From Flavobacterium sp. UBA6195 (GTDB lineage: Bacteria > Bacteroidota > Bacteroidia > Flavobacteriales > Flavobacteriaceae): a stretch of DNA of 37,769 nt. The stretch spans positions 1 to 37,769 of the forward strand of contig NZ_DITB01000040.1 of the NCBI RefSeq assembly GCF_002422095.1, read 5' to 3'. The notes beneath the pieces are model-generated. The model was not told the origin of the DNA. It was given only the letters and a program-made list of their open reading frames with translations, and did not search any database. Position numbers and translations under genes: made by a program. Position 1 is the stretch's first letter; each line of letters starts with the position of its first letter. Shown in pieces: positions 7,817-15,352 of the stretch.

Positions 7817-9112
7817 TTATTTATTCCACTCAATTTTTCTAGAGAAATACATTACAGCTGCTAGTATTAAGAATAATCCAATACTTCCAACTAATAGCGC
7901 ATAATCTTCTAACTGAATAATCACATAAATAAAAGTATATAAAACACTCAACGAAGCTCCAATAAACATTGGGAACTTTTTATCTTTTAAAATCGAAATC
8001 GAATAGAGCGAAATCATAACGATAACGGAAGCTCCAGCTATCAAATAAGCAAATGAAAACGAACTGTGTTCGGTTATTGAAATCAATAATGTGTAGAACA
8101 TAATTAGTGCAATTCCAATCATCGAATATTGAAAAATATGAATGTTAATTTTACTGATTGATTGAATCAAAAAGAAAATTAAAAACGTTAATCCAATAAC
8201 TAAAAAGCCATATTTAGAAGCGCGTTCGCTTTGTTGGTATTCGTCAACTGGCGTAATAAAATCTACCGCAAAAGCATATTTACCTAATTCGGGTAAAACT
8301 TCAAAATAATTTTGTGCAAACGGACGATTGAAATGTAATATTTTCCAATTCGCTTCAAAACCCTTATCGGTAATTTCTCTTGAAATAGGTGAGAAGTTTC
8401 CGTTAAAATTTGGCGAATTCCAATTTGAAGTCATTTTAGCATCCGTAGTTTTTCCAATCGGAACCATTTTTACTTGCTTGCTTCCGTTAAACGAAATGGT
8501 GAAGTTGAATTTCGTATCGTTTTGAAGACTTTGGAAATCAAAATAGTTCGTTTCCAAACTTTCAATACTATCGTTTGTCCCGCTCGCAACAGATTCAAAA
8601 GCCAAATTTTGTTTCCCAATTTTCATTTTTACTTCGTCTTTCAGACTTTTCAAATTGGTAGTTCGAATCAAAATCTTAGCGCGATTCCAATAAATGTTTT
8701 CAGCAGGAATTCCTTTTGAAGCAAAATTTGGATTCGTATAATTACCATCAAACTGCATTTTGGTCGTAAATACATTCGATTTGTAAATGCTTCTTTCCAA
8801 AGGTTTCACCATCGTAACTTCGGTTTTATTATTTAATGTTTCTGGAAAGAAATACGCGTAATTGTTGGCTCCCGACATTGGGTCTTTGTAAGGAACTTTC
8901 AAAATCGGTCCATAAAAATAAACCGAATTTCCCCATTTGGCAGTGGTTTCGGTAATGACTTCTTTTTGGCGTTGGCTTCTCTCTACAATTAATTCTTGTA
9001 CTAAAGCTAGTGGAATGATTAATACTAAAGTTAGAATCCCAACCATGATCATTTTAGCGGTTGTGGTTTGAAAGAACGGTACTTTTGGTTCTTGTTGCAT
9101 TTGTGTTTCCAT
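7817..9112 (-). CDS. creD: CreD inner-membrane protein
   Basis: The protein has 431 residues from the ATG at 9112 (METQMQQEP); the open frame extends 50 codons upstream but that part overlaps the preceding gene and looks non-coding. An N-terminal membrane segment (TAKMIMVGILTLVLIIPLAL) is followed by ERSQRQKEV and a periplasmic domain containing YFYGPILKVPY, then five or six C-terminal membrane segments, as in E. coli CreD (about 450 residues). CreD is an envelope-integrity protein whose biochemical role is not known. It is the last gene of a probable operon that includes a winged-helix regulator, an arrangement I recall from other Bacteroidota. Confidence 0.92.
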   Translation of the reverse strand: METQMQQEPKVPFFQTTTAKMIMVGILTLVLIIPLALVQELIVERSQRQKEVITETTAKWGNSVYFYGPILKVPYKDPMSGANNYAYFFPETLNNKTEVTMVKPLERSIYKSNVFTTKMQFDGNYTNPNFASKGIPAENIYWNRAKILIRTTNLKSLKDEVKMKIGKQNLAFESVASGTNDSIESLETNYFDFQSLQNDTKFNFTISFNGSKQVKMVPIGKTTDAKMTSNWNSPNFNGNFSPISREITDKGFEANWKILHFNRPFAQNYFEVLPELGKYAFAVDFITPVDEYQQSERASKYGFLVIGLTFLIFFLIQSISKINIHIFQYSMIGIALIMFYTLLISITEHSSFSFAYLIAGASVIVMISLYSISILKDKKFPMFIGASLSVLYTFIYVIIQLEDYALLVGSIGLFLILAAVMYFSRKIEWNK

Positions 9113-9132
9113 GATGTTTGATTTATTGTTGA

Positions 9133-9450
9133 TTAAAAAGGTTGATTTGAAAGAACTGTATATAGTATTACTATAAAATAGAAGAATGATATTGGTACAT
9201 TTATTAATAAAATCAAGATTTGCTTTATGATATTTAATCTTTCTACAGGTAGAACAAAGCAATCATAAATTAATTTTATTAACATTAGACCATTTGCTAC
9301 TAATGCAATTACTACGTAGATAATTCCAATTTTAATAAGATTGTCTGATTCTTTGAATGGAAAGTATAGTACAAACAATAAAGAACCAATTCCAAACGAT
9401 ACAATTGCCATTTGGGTTGACAACGGCAATTTTAAAAAATCTTTTTCCAT
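9133..9450 (-). CDS. Small membrane protein of unknown function
   Basis: The 105-residue protein has three predicted membrane segments (about residues 13-31, 40-64 and 73-98) and a short polar N-terminus (MEKDFLKLP). I do not recognise a family. It lies 20 nt upstream of creD on the same strand, and its first bases overlap the end of the 41-codon reading frame before it, so it is probably translated as part of the creD operon. Confidence 0.75.
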   Translation of the reverse strand: MEKDFLKLPLSTQMAIVSFGIGSLLFVLYFPFKESDNLIKIGIIYVVIALVANGLMLIKLIYDCFVLPVERLNIIKQILILLINVPISFFYFIVILYTVLSNQPF

Positions 9451-9557
9451 GTGGTTGTGAGTTTTGTTTTTGTTTCTGATGATAGGTTTTTGATAATTTC
9501 CATTCCAATAAAGAATAAAATTCCGATAGTCATACTGATGTTGATGAGTTTATTCAT
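9432..9557 (-). CDS. Very short membrane peptide (41 aa)
   Basis: An ATG at 9557 opens a 41-codon frame beginning MNKLINISMTIGILFFIGME and ending TAA at 9432. It has one likely membrane segment (residues 4-22) and a basic, polar tail. The ATG is one base past the stop of the COQ4-like gene, and the 3' end overlaps the next gene by 19 nt. That tight spacing is the main support; there is no family evidence, so it may not be a real gene. Confidence 0.45.
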   Translation of the reverse strand: MNKLINISMTIGILFFIGMEIIKNLSSETKTKLTTTWKKIF

Positions 9558-9558
9558 G

Positions 9559-10014
9559 TTATTTGATATTAAAGGTTTGTTGAATGTTTGTAATGGGAAT
9601 TGTAAGCATATTCAAAAAATCCAATCCGTAGAATTCATGTGCTTGTTTTCCTCTTAAATATTGTTGTTTGAAATACGATAATCGAGTAGGATAGAAGAGC
9701 GTTCCAGTGATGATAACCATGAGTAAATACAAACTACGTTTACCGTTTCCGTACAAATAATATTGCATGCCTATTTCGTCAACAACAGAAATTCCGGTAT
9801 TGGTTAACACATGAATAATATCGTGGTCTTCTAGCTTGGGTTGGATTTCAAAGTTGTATTTCAATAAAAAGCAACCCAAATGAAATCCCAAGCTATCACT
9901 AGGAAGTTGTATCAACTGATTGACATTGATATCCCAAGCCTTTCCTTTTTTAAAGAATCTTTGATAAGGTTTCTTACTGATTTCGTACATTTTTTCGATG
10001 AATAAATCTCTCAT
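9559..10014 (-). CDS. COQ4-like protein
   Basis: The 151-residue protein contains HDIIHVLTNTGISVVDE, which fits the COQ4 metal-site motif H-D-x-x-H-x11-E exactly, preceded by LGFHLGCFLLKYNFE as in COQ4. In eukaryotes and proteobacteria COQ4 acts in ubiquinone biosynthesis, where it organises the complex and takes part in C1 processing of the ring. Flavobacteria make menaquinone, and men genes occur in this window, so the usual role is unlikely. It lies between the winged-helix regulator and small membrane proteins in the creD operon, and one of the two regulator palindromes is directly upstream. The family call is strong; the function is open. Confidence 0.82.
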   Translation of the reverse strand: MRDLFIEKMYEISKKPYQRFFKKGKAWDINVNQLIQLPSDSLGFHLGCFLLKYNFEIQPKLEDHDIIHVLTNTGISVVDEIGMQYYLYGNGKRSLYLLMVIITGTLFYPTRLSYFKQQYLRGKQAHEFYGLDFLNMLTIPITNIQQTFNIK

Positions 10015-10031
10015 AATTAGTTATTAAAAGT

Positions 10032-10048
10032 ACTTTGAATTTCAAAGT
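10032..10048. promoter_or_regulatory. Operator-like palindrome upstream of the COQ4-like gene
   Basis: ACTTTGAATTTCAAAGT is an inverted repeat with 6-bp arms and a 5-nt centre, 18 nt upstream of the ATG at 10014. It is nearly identical, with the same flanks (AAAGT before, AATA after), to the site at 11035-11053. It probably binds the winged-helix regulator encoded next to it. Confidence 0.7.
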
Positions 10049-10068
10049 GAATAGATAAAAAAATAGCG

Positions 10069-10365
10069 TTAACTTTTCTTGATTAATTTTTCAAGGGCTT
10101 CAATATGAGCCGTGAACGCATCACGACCTTCTTTGGTTGCACTGTATTTAGTATTGGGTTTTTTACCAATAAACTGTTTCTCAATTTGTATGTAATTTTC
10201 GGCTTCTAAAGCTTTAGTATGTGATGCTAAATTTCCATCGGTTACGCCTAAAAGTTCCTTCAACATATTAAAATCCGCACTTTCATTGACCATCAATATC
10301 GACATAATCCCCAAACGAATTCGGTGATCAAAGGCTTTGTTGATATTTTGGATGATGTTGAGCAT
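10069..10365 (-). CDS. Winged-helix transcriptional regulator (HTH_34-like)
   Basis: The 98-residue protein is a single winged-helix domain. It begins MLNIIQNINKAFDHRIRLGI, followed by SADFNMLKELLGVTDGNLASHTKALEAENYIQIEKQF, where GVTDGNLASHTKALE is the recognition helix, and a wing with KPNTKYSATKEGRDAF. This is the MarR/ArsR-like type classed as HTH_34 in Pfam. There is no separate ligand domain, so it probably dimerises and represses. It sits inside the putative operon; palindromes of the form ACTTTGAATTwCAAAGT before the first gene and before the COQ4-like gene are the likely binding sites. Confidence 0.88.
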   Translation of the reverse strand: MLNIIQNINKAFDHRIRLGIMSILMVNESADFNMLKELLGVTDGNLASHTKALEAENYIQIEKQFIGKKPNTKYSATKEGRDAFTAHIEALEKLIKKS

Positions 10366-10403
10366 GATTTAGTTTAAAAGTATAGAGTTTAAAGGTTAGT
10401 TGA

Positions 10404-11027
10404 TTACTTTCTCTCGTATTTAAAAAACATTAAACTCCCGTATAAAATGTGGCAACCGCCAAAACCTAATGCCCAGAACAACAATCCGTATCCTAAGAAC
10501 CAAGTCGATAATAATCCTAAAGCAATCATCGTAATTCCTAAATAGCGAACATCGCCAATCGTATATTTACTAGCATTTACACACGCTAATCCATAGAATA
10601 TTAGGGTTAGGGGAGCGATTAGACCAAACATGTTTTTTTCGATTAAAAAGATAATGAAAAATCCACCCGTTGCTAATGGAATCATAAAGTTGATAACTAA
10701 TCTTCTTGAGGCGGTATTCCAAACATTTTCGTTACTTTTACTAGCTTTACGAATACTTAATCCGATTCCTGTTACTATAGATAAAACTAAAACAGCTGTT
10801 GCAATTACTAACAAACGAATCACTGCATCTTCCGAAATTACTAAATCGCTATAGGCTCCCATTGTTGAAGTATCAAAGTAAATCGTTTTGTAAGCCAACC
10901 ATGCACCAACTAAAGCATAAACGCCTGCTAAAATTCCAGATAAACCACTCAAGGAGATAAAACGTGACGATTTGTTCATCAAATTTTTGATTTCGCTTAT
11001 GTCATTTAGATATTTTTCGTTTTCCAT
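10404..11027 (-). CDS. Multi-pass membrane protein of unknown function
   Basis: The protein has 207 residues from the ATG at 11027 (MENEKYLNDISEIKNLM); the 18-codon upstream extension of the frame runs through the palindromic operator and is rejected. A short soluble, possibly helical N-terminus is followed by about six membrane segments, including SLSGLSGILAGVYALVGAWL near the start. I know of similar proteins beside HTH_34 regulators in Flavobacteriaceae, but have no function for them. It is the first gene of the probable operon leading to creD; the regulator follows after 38 nt. Confidence 0.75.
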   Translation of the reverse strand: MENEKYLNDISEIKNLMNKSSRFISLSGLSGILAGVYALVGAWLAYKTIYFDTSTMGAYSDLVISEDAVIRLLVIATAVLVLSIVTGIGLSIRKASKSNENVWNTASRRLVINFMIPLATGGFFIIFLIEKNMFGLIAPLTLIFYGLACVNASKYTIGDVRYLGITMIALGLLSTWFLGYGLLFWALGFGGCHILYGSLMFFKYERK

Positions 11028-11034
11028 TTTAAAG

Positions 11035-11053
11035 TACTTTGAATTACAAAGTA
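11035..11053. promoter_or_regulatory. Operator-like palindrome at the head of the regulator-creD operon
   Basis: TACTTTGAATTACAAAGTA is a perfect 7-5-7 inverted repeat located 7 nt upstream of the ATG at 11027. On the minus strand a TTTG lies about 20 nt upstream and the palindrome itself supplies TTACTTTG, close to the -7 consensus TAnnTTTG, so a bound repressor would cover the promoter. Confidence 0.72.
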
Positions 11054-11123
11054 AATAATAAATAATTTCTTGACCAAACATTTTTTGAGTTATTTTAATA
11101 AATTACATTTAAAGAAATAAAAA

Positions 11124-11152
11124 AAGCCACGAATCATCAAAGAACGTGGCTT
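11124..11152 (-). terminator. Terminator after the outer-membrane protein gene
   Basis: AAGCCACG (11124-11131) pairs with CGTGGCTT (11145-11152), followed on the minus strand by TTTTTATTTC. It lies 20 nt beyond the stop codon of the gene ending at 11173. Confidence 0.8.
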
Positions 11153-11172
11153 AGTATTATTTATATTTTGTA

Positions 11173-12018
11173 TTAGATTCTGAAGATACCTCCAATAGAT
11201 ACAATTCTTTGTAAGAACCAAAAGTGTTGTTCCGCTGAATCAGCAGTGCTTCTAGTAGTTCTTATATCATTCATGTCGATATATCCACCTTTTAATTCGG
11301 TTTGGATAAAGAAATGTTTGTAGAATGTAAAGTTAAGTCCAACTTTAGCTGATACACCATATCCCGCAACATGAAATTCGTCATAGCGGTCTTTTCCTAA
11401 CAATTTTGTATTAGTTTTAGGATAAAGAAGTCCTGCACCAACACCTTCTGTTACGTTAATTTGAAATTTATCAGTATTTGGTAGTTGCAATAATGAAGAA
11501 ATATCATCAACTCTTGAAATCTCAGTATTTACATAATTTAAACCATCAGTATGTTCGAAAGTTAAAAAATCTTCATCTAATGTAAGTTGTCCTCCACTAG
11601 GATTTTCGTTGTAAGAACCAGCGTTAGGATAATATCCAGTATAGTTTACTCTTCTGTCATTATACATTACATATTTCATATGGTCAACTCCAATAGAGAT
11701 ATTGTAATGGTTCGAAATAAAGTATCCAATTCTTAAATTAGTTTGAGGAATGGTCATTCTTGCTGGGTTGAAATAATCGAAGTGCCATCCTTTTGGTTTG
11801 TCGTGAGCCCCCACATTGTGAATTGTAAAGTCATAATCAGCTCCTTTAAAACGAATGTCTGATCTTGAATAAGACTCTCTATTACCTCCCCAAAAGATGT
11901 AGAATTTACCTTTATTATTGCTCGTGTATTTTTCAGGATTTTCTACTGTTTCTTGCGAAAAGGTGTACTGTGAAAAAACACAAAAAGTTAGTACAGCCAT
12001 TAAAAATGGATGTTTCAT
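11173..12018 (-). CDS. Secreted, probably outer-membrane beta-barrel protein
   Basis: The 281-residue protein has a signal peptide (MKHPFLMAVLTFCVFSQYTFSQ, cleavage near residue 22). The mature protein is rich in aromatic, alternating stretches such as NLRIGYFISNHYNISIGVDH and ends in a beta-strand with a terminal aromatic pattern (SIGGIFRI). This is the profile of an outer-membrane barrel. I recognise no specific family. It starts 16 nt after the kdsA stop and shares its strand, so it is co-transcribed with kdsA. That link with lipopolysaccharide synthesis may mean an envelope role, but this is inference. Confidence 0.75.
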   Translation of the reverse strand: MKHPFLMAVLTFCVFSQYTFSQETVENPEKYTSNNKGKFYIFWGGNRESYSRSDIRFKGADYDFTIHNVGAHDKPKGWHFDYFNPARMTIPQTNLRIGYFISNHYNISIGVDHMKYVMYNDRRVNYTGYYPNAGSYNENPSGGQLTLDEDFLTFEHTDGLNYVNTEISRVDDISSLLQLPNTDKFQINVTEGVGAGLLYPKTNTKLLGKDRYDEFHVAGYGVSAKVGLNFTFYKHFFIQTELKGGYIDMNDIRTTRSTADSAEQHFWFLQRIVSIGGIFRI

Positions 12019-12034
12019 TTGAAGTTATAAAAAA

Positions 12035-12853
12035 TTAAAATTGATTAACGATTTTTCGGATAGCTACTAATTTTGTCATTAAGCCTTCAAAGTAATCCAA
12101 GTGTAACATATTAGCGCCATCACTTTTAGCGTTTGCAGGATCAAAATGAGTTTCAATGAAAATTCCATCAACACCAACTGCAATTCCTGCTTTAGCAATG
12201 GTTTCAATCATATCAGGGCGACCTCCTGTAACACCAGTTGTTTGATTGGGTTGCTGAAGTGAGTGGGTTACATCTAATACAGTTGAAGCATATTGTTGCA
12301 TAGTTGGAATTCCTCTAAAATCTACAATCATGTCTTGGTAACCAAACATTGTTCCTCTGTCGGTAACCATTACATTTTGATTGTGACTATCCAATACTTT
12401 TTGAACAGCATGTTTCATGCTTTCTGGACTCATGAATTGTCCTTTCTTTAAGTTTACTGTTTTACCTGTATTGGCAGCAGCTACTACTAAATCTGTTTGA
12501 CGTACTAAGAAAGCTGGTATTTGTAAAACATCAACATATTCAGCCGCCATTGCTGCATCTTCGTTGGTATGAATATCAGTAACGGTTGGTACTCCAAATT
12601 CTCTTGAAACTTTTTGAAGAATTTTTAATGCTTTTTCATCGCCTATTCCGGTAAAACTATCTACTCTTGATCGGTTAGCCTTTTTAAAAGAACCTTTAAA
12701 AACGTATGGAATTTGTAATTTATCAGTAACAGAAACTATTCTTTCTGCAATACGTAAAGCCATTTCTTCACCTTCTATAGCACAAGGTCCAGCTAATAAA
12801 AAGAAGTTACCACTTTCAGTATGTTTTATTTGAGGAATGTTTGTTAAATTCAT
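12035..12853 (-). CDS. kdsA: 3-deoxy-8-phosphooctulonate synthase (KdsA)
   Basis: The protein has 272 residues from the ATG at 12853; a second ATG eight codons upstream overlaps the -7 element and is not preferred. It condenses phosphoenolpyruvate with arabinose-5-phosphate in Kdo synthesis for lipopolysaccharide. Family motifs are clear: FKGSFKKANRSRVDSFTGIG, TDIHTNEDAA, LQIPAFLVRQTDL, TDRGTMFGYQDMIVDFRGIP and GIFIETHFDPANAKSDGANM. The strand GPCAIEG carries cysteine at the position used for metal in class II enzymes (as in Aquifex), whereas E. coli has asparagine. It is followed closely by an outer-membrane protein gene. Confidence 0.97.
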   Translation of the reverse strand: MNLTNIPQIKHTESGNFFLLAGPCAIEGEEMALRIAERIVSVTDKLQIPYVFKGSFKKANRSRVDSFTGIGDEKALKILQKVSREFGVPTVTDIHTNEDAAMAAEYVDVLQIPAFLVRQTDLVVAAANTGKTVNLKKGQFMSPESMKHAVQKVLDSHNQNVMVTDRGTMFGYQDMIVDFRGIPTMQQYASTVLDVTHSLQQPNQTTGVTGGRPDMIETIAKAGIAVGVDGIFIETHFDPANAKSDGANMLHLDYFEGLMTKLVAIRKIVNQF

Positions 12854-12874
12854 TTTGTGTTGATTTTGAAGATG

Positions 12875-12882
12875 CAAAGATA
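12875..12882 (-). promoter_or_regulatory. Promoter -7 element of kdsA
   Basis: TATCTTTG on the minus strand (12882-12875) matches TAnnTTTG and ends 21 nt before the kdsA ATG at 12853. A good -33 box is not evident. The T-tract of the upstream terminator lies directly before it. Confidence 0.5.
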
Positions 12883-12918
12883 AAAATAAAAACCTTTTCT
12901 TCTGCTAAAGAAAAGGTT
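12883..12918 (-). terminator. Terminator of the DUF4199-lipoprotein gene pair
   Basis: On the minus strand AACCTTTTCTT (12918-12908) pairs perfectly with AAGAAAAGGTT (12901-12891) around a 6-nt loop and is followed by TTTATTTTT. It lies between the lipoprotein stop (12947) and kdsA. Confidence 0.82.
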
Positions 12919-12946
12919 ACAAATGTTACAGATAATGAAAATGTTT

Positions 12947-13408
12947 TTATTTATCAATTTCTTGTATTTGTTTTATTGCAAAACCTTTAGGACATAGTAT
13001 TTTACCTTTTTCATAGATATTAAAGTATAATAGGATAGTTTTTGAACTTCCTTCAAAAGAAACTTCATAAATACCAATAGTTCCTGCACCCATTAAACTG
13101 TTTTTTGAAGGAAATGGACAGCAAGTGTCTATTTTTTTGTACACTATTTTTTCTCCATTAGGTCCACTTAATCCATTAAAAAAATATTGTATGTTTATAT
13201 CTTCTTGTTTTTCATGAATAAAACCAATGTTTATCGGATAATCTTTATCATAACCGTATTTTGTATCAGTTGCATATTCTGTAATGGCATACGCTTTATT
13301 TTTTATGGCTGGACGTATTGCGGTTTTGTCGATATTTTTTAATGTAGATTCAGTACTTACGCAACTGCTAAGTAGTGCTAAGGAGCATAGTGATAGTAAA
13401 ATTTTCAT
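12947..13408 (-). CDS. Lipoprotein of unknown function
   Basis: The protein has 153 residues from the ATG at 13408, two bases past the TGA of the upstream gene; an in-frame TTG two codons earlier is less likely. The signal peptide MKILLSLCSLALLSSC ends in a lipobox (LSSC) with the modified cysteine at residue 16. The mature part contains a CCPFPSKN segment and a C-terminal LCPKGFAIKQIQEI. No known family is recognised. It is coupled to the DUF4199 gene upstream and ends before a strong terminator. Confidence 0.75.
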   Translation of the reverse strand: MKILLSLCSLALLSSCVSTESTLKNIDKTAIRPAIKNKAYAITEYATDTKYGYDKDYPINIGFIHEKQEDINIQYFFNGLSGPNGEKIVYKKIDTCCPFPSKNSLMGAGTIGIYEVSFEGSSKTILLYFNIYEKGKILCPKGFAIKQIQEIDK

Positions 13409-13410
13409 TA

Positions 13411-13893
13411 TCAAACAGATTTAGTTCTAATTAAGTAAGCAACAATCGCGCCAATTACAACACCTGAAGAAATGCCACCTGATATACTTTGCCAAATATA
13501 AGATGTAAGGTTAAAATAATTTTCGGCTTGTTCTTGCGTCATTCTTTGATTTTCTACCGATAATTTAATGAGTTTTTCAAAATACAATGGCGAAATAATT
13601 TCATGTGTTATAAATTGTGCTAATGGTGAAAAAACAGCCACAATAAATGAAATTATTATTGCAGAGATAAAACCTTGTCGCCAATTCATATTATTTTGAT
13701 AATAATTTTTCTTTTTGTCTAAAAGTGCTAATAGATAAATCAAAAATGAAGGGATAAAAAATAGCAAGGTAAAAGCCATTTGCCATTTAATTTTTTCGTT
13801 ATGAAACCCTAATTGTTTTTCTAAAGTCATCCAAGCTAAGAAAAGGATGTTAGCAATAATTGCCCATTTGAATTCAATTGAAAATTTTTTCAT
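13411..13893 (-). CDS. DUF4199 family membrane protein
   Basis: The 160-residue protein has four membrane segments (about residues 8-22, 38-57, 72-92 and 136-154). It shows the pattern typical of the DUF4199 proteins of Bacteroidota: WRQGFISAIIISFIVAVFSPLAQFI, followed by a soluble helix with EKLIKLSVENQRMTQEQAENYF and a final glycine-rich membrane helix. The role is unknown. The lipoprotein gene follows without a gap. A -7-like TAAATTTG lies at 13925-13918 on the minus strand. Confidence 0.82.
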   Translation of the reverse strand: MKKFSIEFKWAIIANILFLAWMTLEKQLGFHNEKIKWQMAFTLLFFIPSFLIYLLALLDKKKNYYQNNMNWRQGFISAIIISFIVAVFSPLAQFITHEIISPLYFEKLIKLSVENQRMTQEQAENYFNLTSYIWQSISGGISSGVVIGAIVAYLIRTKSV

Positions 13894-13992
13894 TATAATG
13901 GATTTTATTTAATAGTTCAAATTTAGTATAAATTGCTTTAAAAGTTATAAATCCCAATTTGAATTTCTATTTTTGTGCAAAATTGAATTGCG

Positions 13993-14559
13993 ATGAACTA
14001 TATTTTTGGAACTTGGCATTGGGCCATTTCAGGTTTTTTGATTGGATTAACCATGTTAATTTTAACTTATTTTGGTAAATCGTTTGGAATGTCTTCTAAT
14101 TTGCGCACCATGTGTTCTATGGCAGGAGCTGGAAAGTTTAGCGATTTTTTTAAATTGGATTGGCGCGAACAAAAATGGAGCTTAGCTGTTGTTTTAGGTG
14201 CTTTTGTGGGTGGATTTATCGCTTTTTACTTTTTATCAGATGGAAGTGGTGTTAATATAAATCCAGAAACTATTGCGCAATTGCAAACACTTGAAATTGA
14301 TGCTCCAAATGGTAAATTAATGCCTGATGCTATTTTTAGCGTTGCAACATTACAATCTCCAAAAGGATTTGCAATTTTATTGCTTGGAGGTTTACTAATT
14401 GGTTTCGGAACGCGATATGCGGGTGGTTGTACATCAGGTCATGCTATATCGGGGTTAAGCAATTTACAATTACCATCATTAGTAGCTGTTATTGGTTTCT
14501 TTATTGGAGGATTAGCTATGGCACATTATATTTTACCTCTAATCTTTAAAACGGCTTAA
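13993..14559 (+). CDS. YeeE/YedE (TsuA-like) sulfur transporter, N-terminal half
   Basis: The 188-residue membrane protein has about five segments. It carries conserved cysteine motifs of the family: RTMCSMAGAG near residue 40 and GTRYAGGCTSGHAISGL near residue 140. In the thiosulfate transporter TsuA/YeeE such cysteines pass thiosulfate through the membrane. The family's full protein is about 350-400 residues; here it is split in two genes, and the second half follows 2 nt later. A TATTTTTG -7-like element (13968-13975) lies 17 nt before the ATG. The substrate may be thiosulfate or another sulfur compound. Confidence 0.85.
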   Translation: MNYIFGTWHWAISGFLIGLTMLILTYFGKSFGMSSNLRTMCSMAGAGKFSDFFKLDWREQKWSLAVVLGAFVGGFIAFYFLSDGSGVNINPETIAQLQTLEIDAPNGKLMPDAIFSVATLQSPKGFAILLLGGLLIGFGTRYAGGCTSGHAISGLSNLQLPSLVAVIGFFIGGLAMAHYILPLIFKTA

Positions 14560-14561
14560 TT

Positions 14562-14975
14562 ATGAAATTAGCAAGATTTTTTCTTACCGGAATATTCTTC
14601 GGAATTGTTTTAACCAAAGCAGAAGCAGTTTCTTGGTATCGCATTTATGAAATGTTTTATTTTCAATCGTTTCATATGTATGGAATTATTGGAACAGCAT
14701 TATTTACAGGTATTGTAGGATTACAAATTATAAAGAAATATAAAGTAAAAGATTATAACGGTTTGCCAATTAATATAATTGAAAAAGAACGTGGTTTTTG
14801 GCGTTACATTATTGGGGGGACTTTATTTGGATTAGGATGGGCTCTTGTAGGATGTTGTCCTGGACCAATATTTATACTTTTAGGTACAGGAACTTACGCT
14901 ATTGCTGTAGTTTTAATAGGAGCTCTTTTAGGAACCTATATTTATGGTTTGATAAAAGACAAATTACCTCATTAA
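14562..14975 (+). CDS. YeeE/YedE-like transporter, C-terminal half (DUF6691-like)
   Basis: The 137-residue membrane protein has four segments (about residues 5-22, 37-57, 82-103 and 110-130). The third carries GWALVGCCPGPIFILLGTG, matching the conserved cysteine motif in the second half of YeeE/YedE. The ATG is 2 nt past the stop of its partner, so the two are translationally linked and probably form one transporter. Splitting into two half-length subunits is common in Bacteroidota and Proteobacteria. Confidence 0.85.
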   Translation: MKLARFFLTGIFFGIVLTKAEAVSWYRIYEMFYFQSFHMYGIIGTALFTGIVGLQIIKKYKVKDYNGLPINIIEKERGFWRYIIGGTLFGLGWALVGCCPGPIFILLGTGTYAIAVVLIGALLGTYIYGLIKDKLPH

Positions 14976-14996
14976 AGTTAAGTTAAAGTAAGTGAT

Positions 14997-15031
14997 TTTG
15001 TAGTGTGTTGGTTGTATATTTTGTAAATTTG
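14997..15031 (+). promoter_or_regulatory. Possible promoter of the HMA-domain gene
   Basis: TTTG (14997-15000), 23 nt, then TAAATTTG (15024-15031), 21 nt before the ATG at 15053. The spacing is at the upper limit of the consensus. Confidence 0.5.
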
Positions 15032-15052
15032 TGTCATTAAAAATAATGAGTT

Positions 15053-15322
15053 ATGCAAACAACAATTCCTATACAAAATTTAAAATGTGGCGGTTGCGCT
15101 AATACAATTTCCAAAGGAATTTCATCTATCGAAACGATACAAAATGTTGCTGTAAATGTTGAAGAAAGTTCGGTAACATTTGATTATGGAACGGATGAAA
15201 AGTTACAGGAAGTTAAAGAAAAATTAAAATCATTAGGATATCCCGAAGATGGAGAAGCCAATAGTTTAATGGAAAAAGCGAAGTCTTATGTAAGTTGCGC
15301 TATTGGAAAAATGAGTTCATAA
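15053..15322 (+). CDS. Heavy-metal-associated (HMA) domain protein
   Basis: The 89-residue protein is a single ferredoxin-like HMA domain. Residues 1-65 contain the metal-binding motif KCGGCANTI (C-x-x-C at about residues 12-15) and the usual ending KLKSLGYP. A short C-terminal extension (EANSLMEKAKSYVSCAIGKM) has one more cysteine. Proteins like this bind Cu(I) or other soft metals as chaperones or storage modules. It follows the sulfur-transporter pair but has its own promoter-like sequence and is closed by a terminator, so a functional link is not certain. Confidence 0.85.
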   Translation: MQTTIPIQNLKCGGCANTISKGISSIETIQNVAVNVEESSVTFDYGTDEKLQEVKEKLKSLGYPEDGEANSLMEKAKSYVSCAIGKMSS

Positions 15323-15352
15323 AAAGTCCCGATTTAATCGGGACTTTTTTTA
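15321..15352 (+). terminator. Bidirectional terminator between the HMA gene and clpS
   Basis: AAAAAGTCCCGATT pairs with AATCGGGACTTTTT almost without a loop and continues into a T-run; the mirror A-run serves the convergent clpS. The stem overlaps the ends of both genes. Confidence 0.85.

Noticed and set aside
15053..15322. MerP-type mercury resistance protein
   Set aside because: The HMA fold and C-x-x-C fit, but no merA, merT or merR is present and there is no signal peptide, so only a general metal-binding call is justified.
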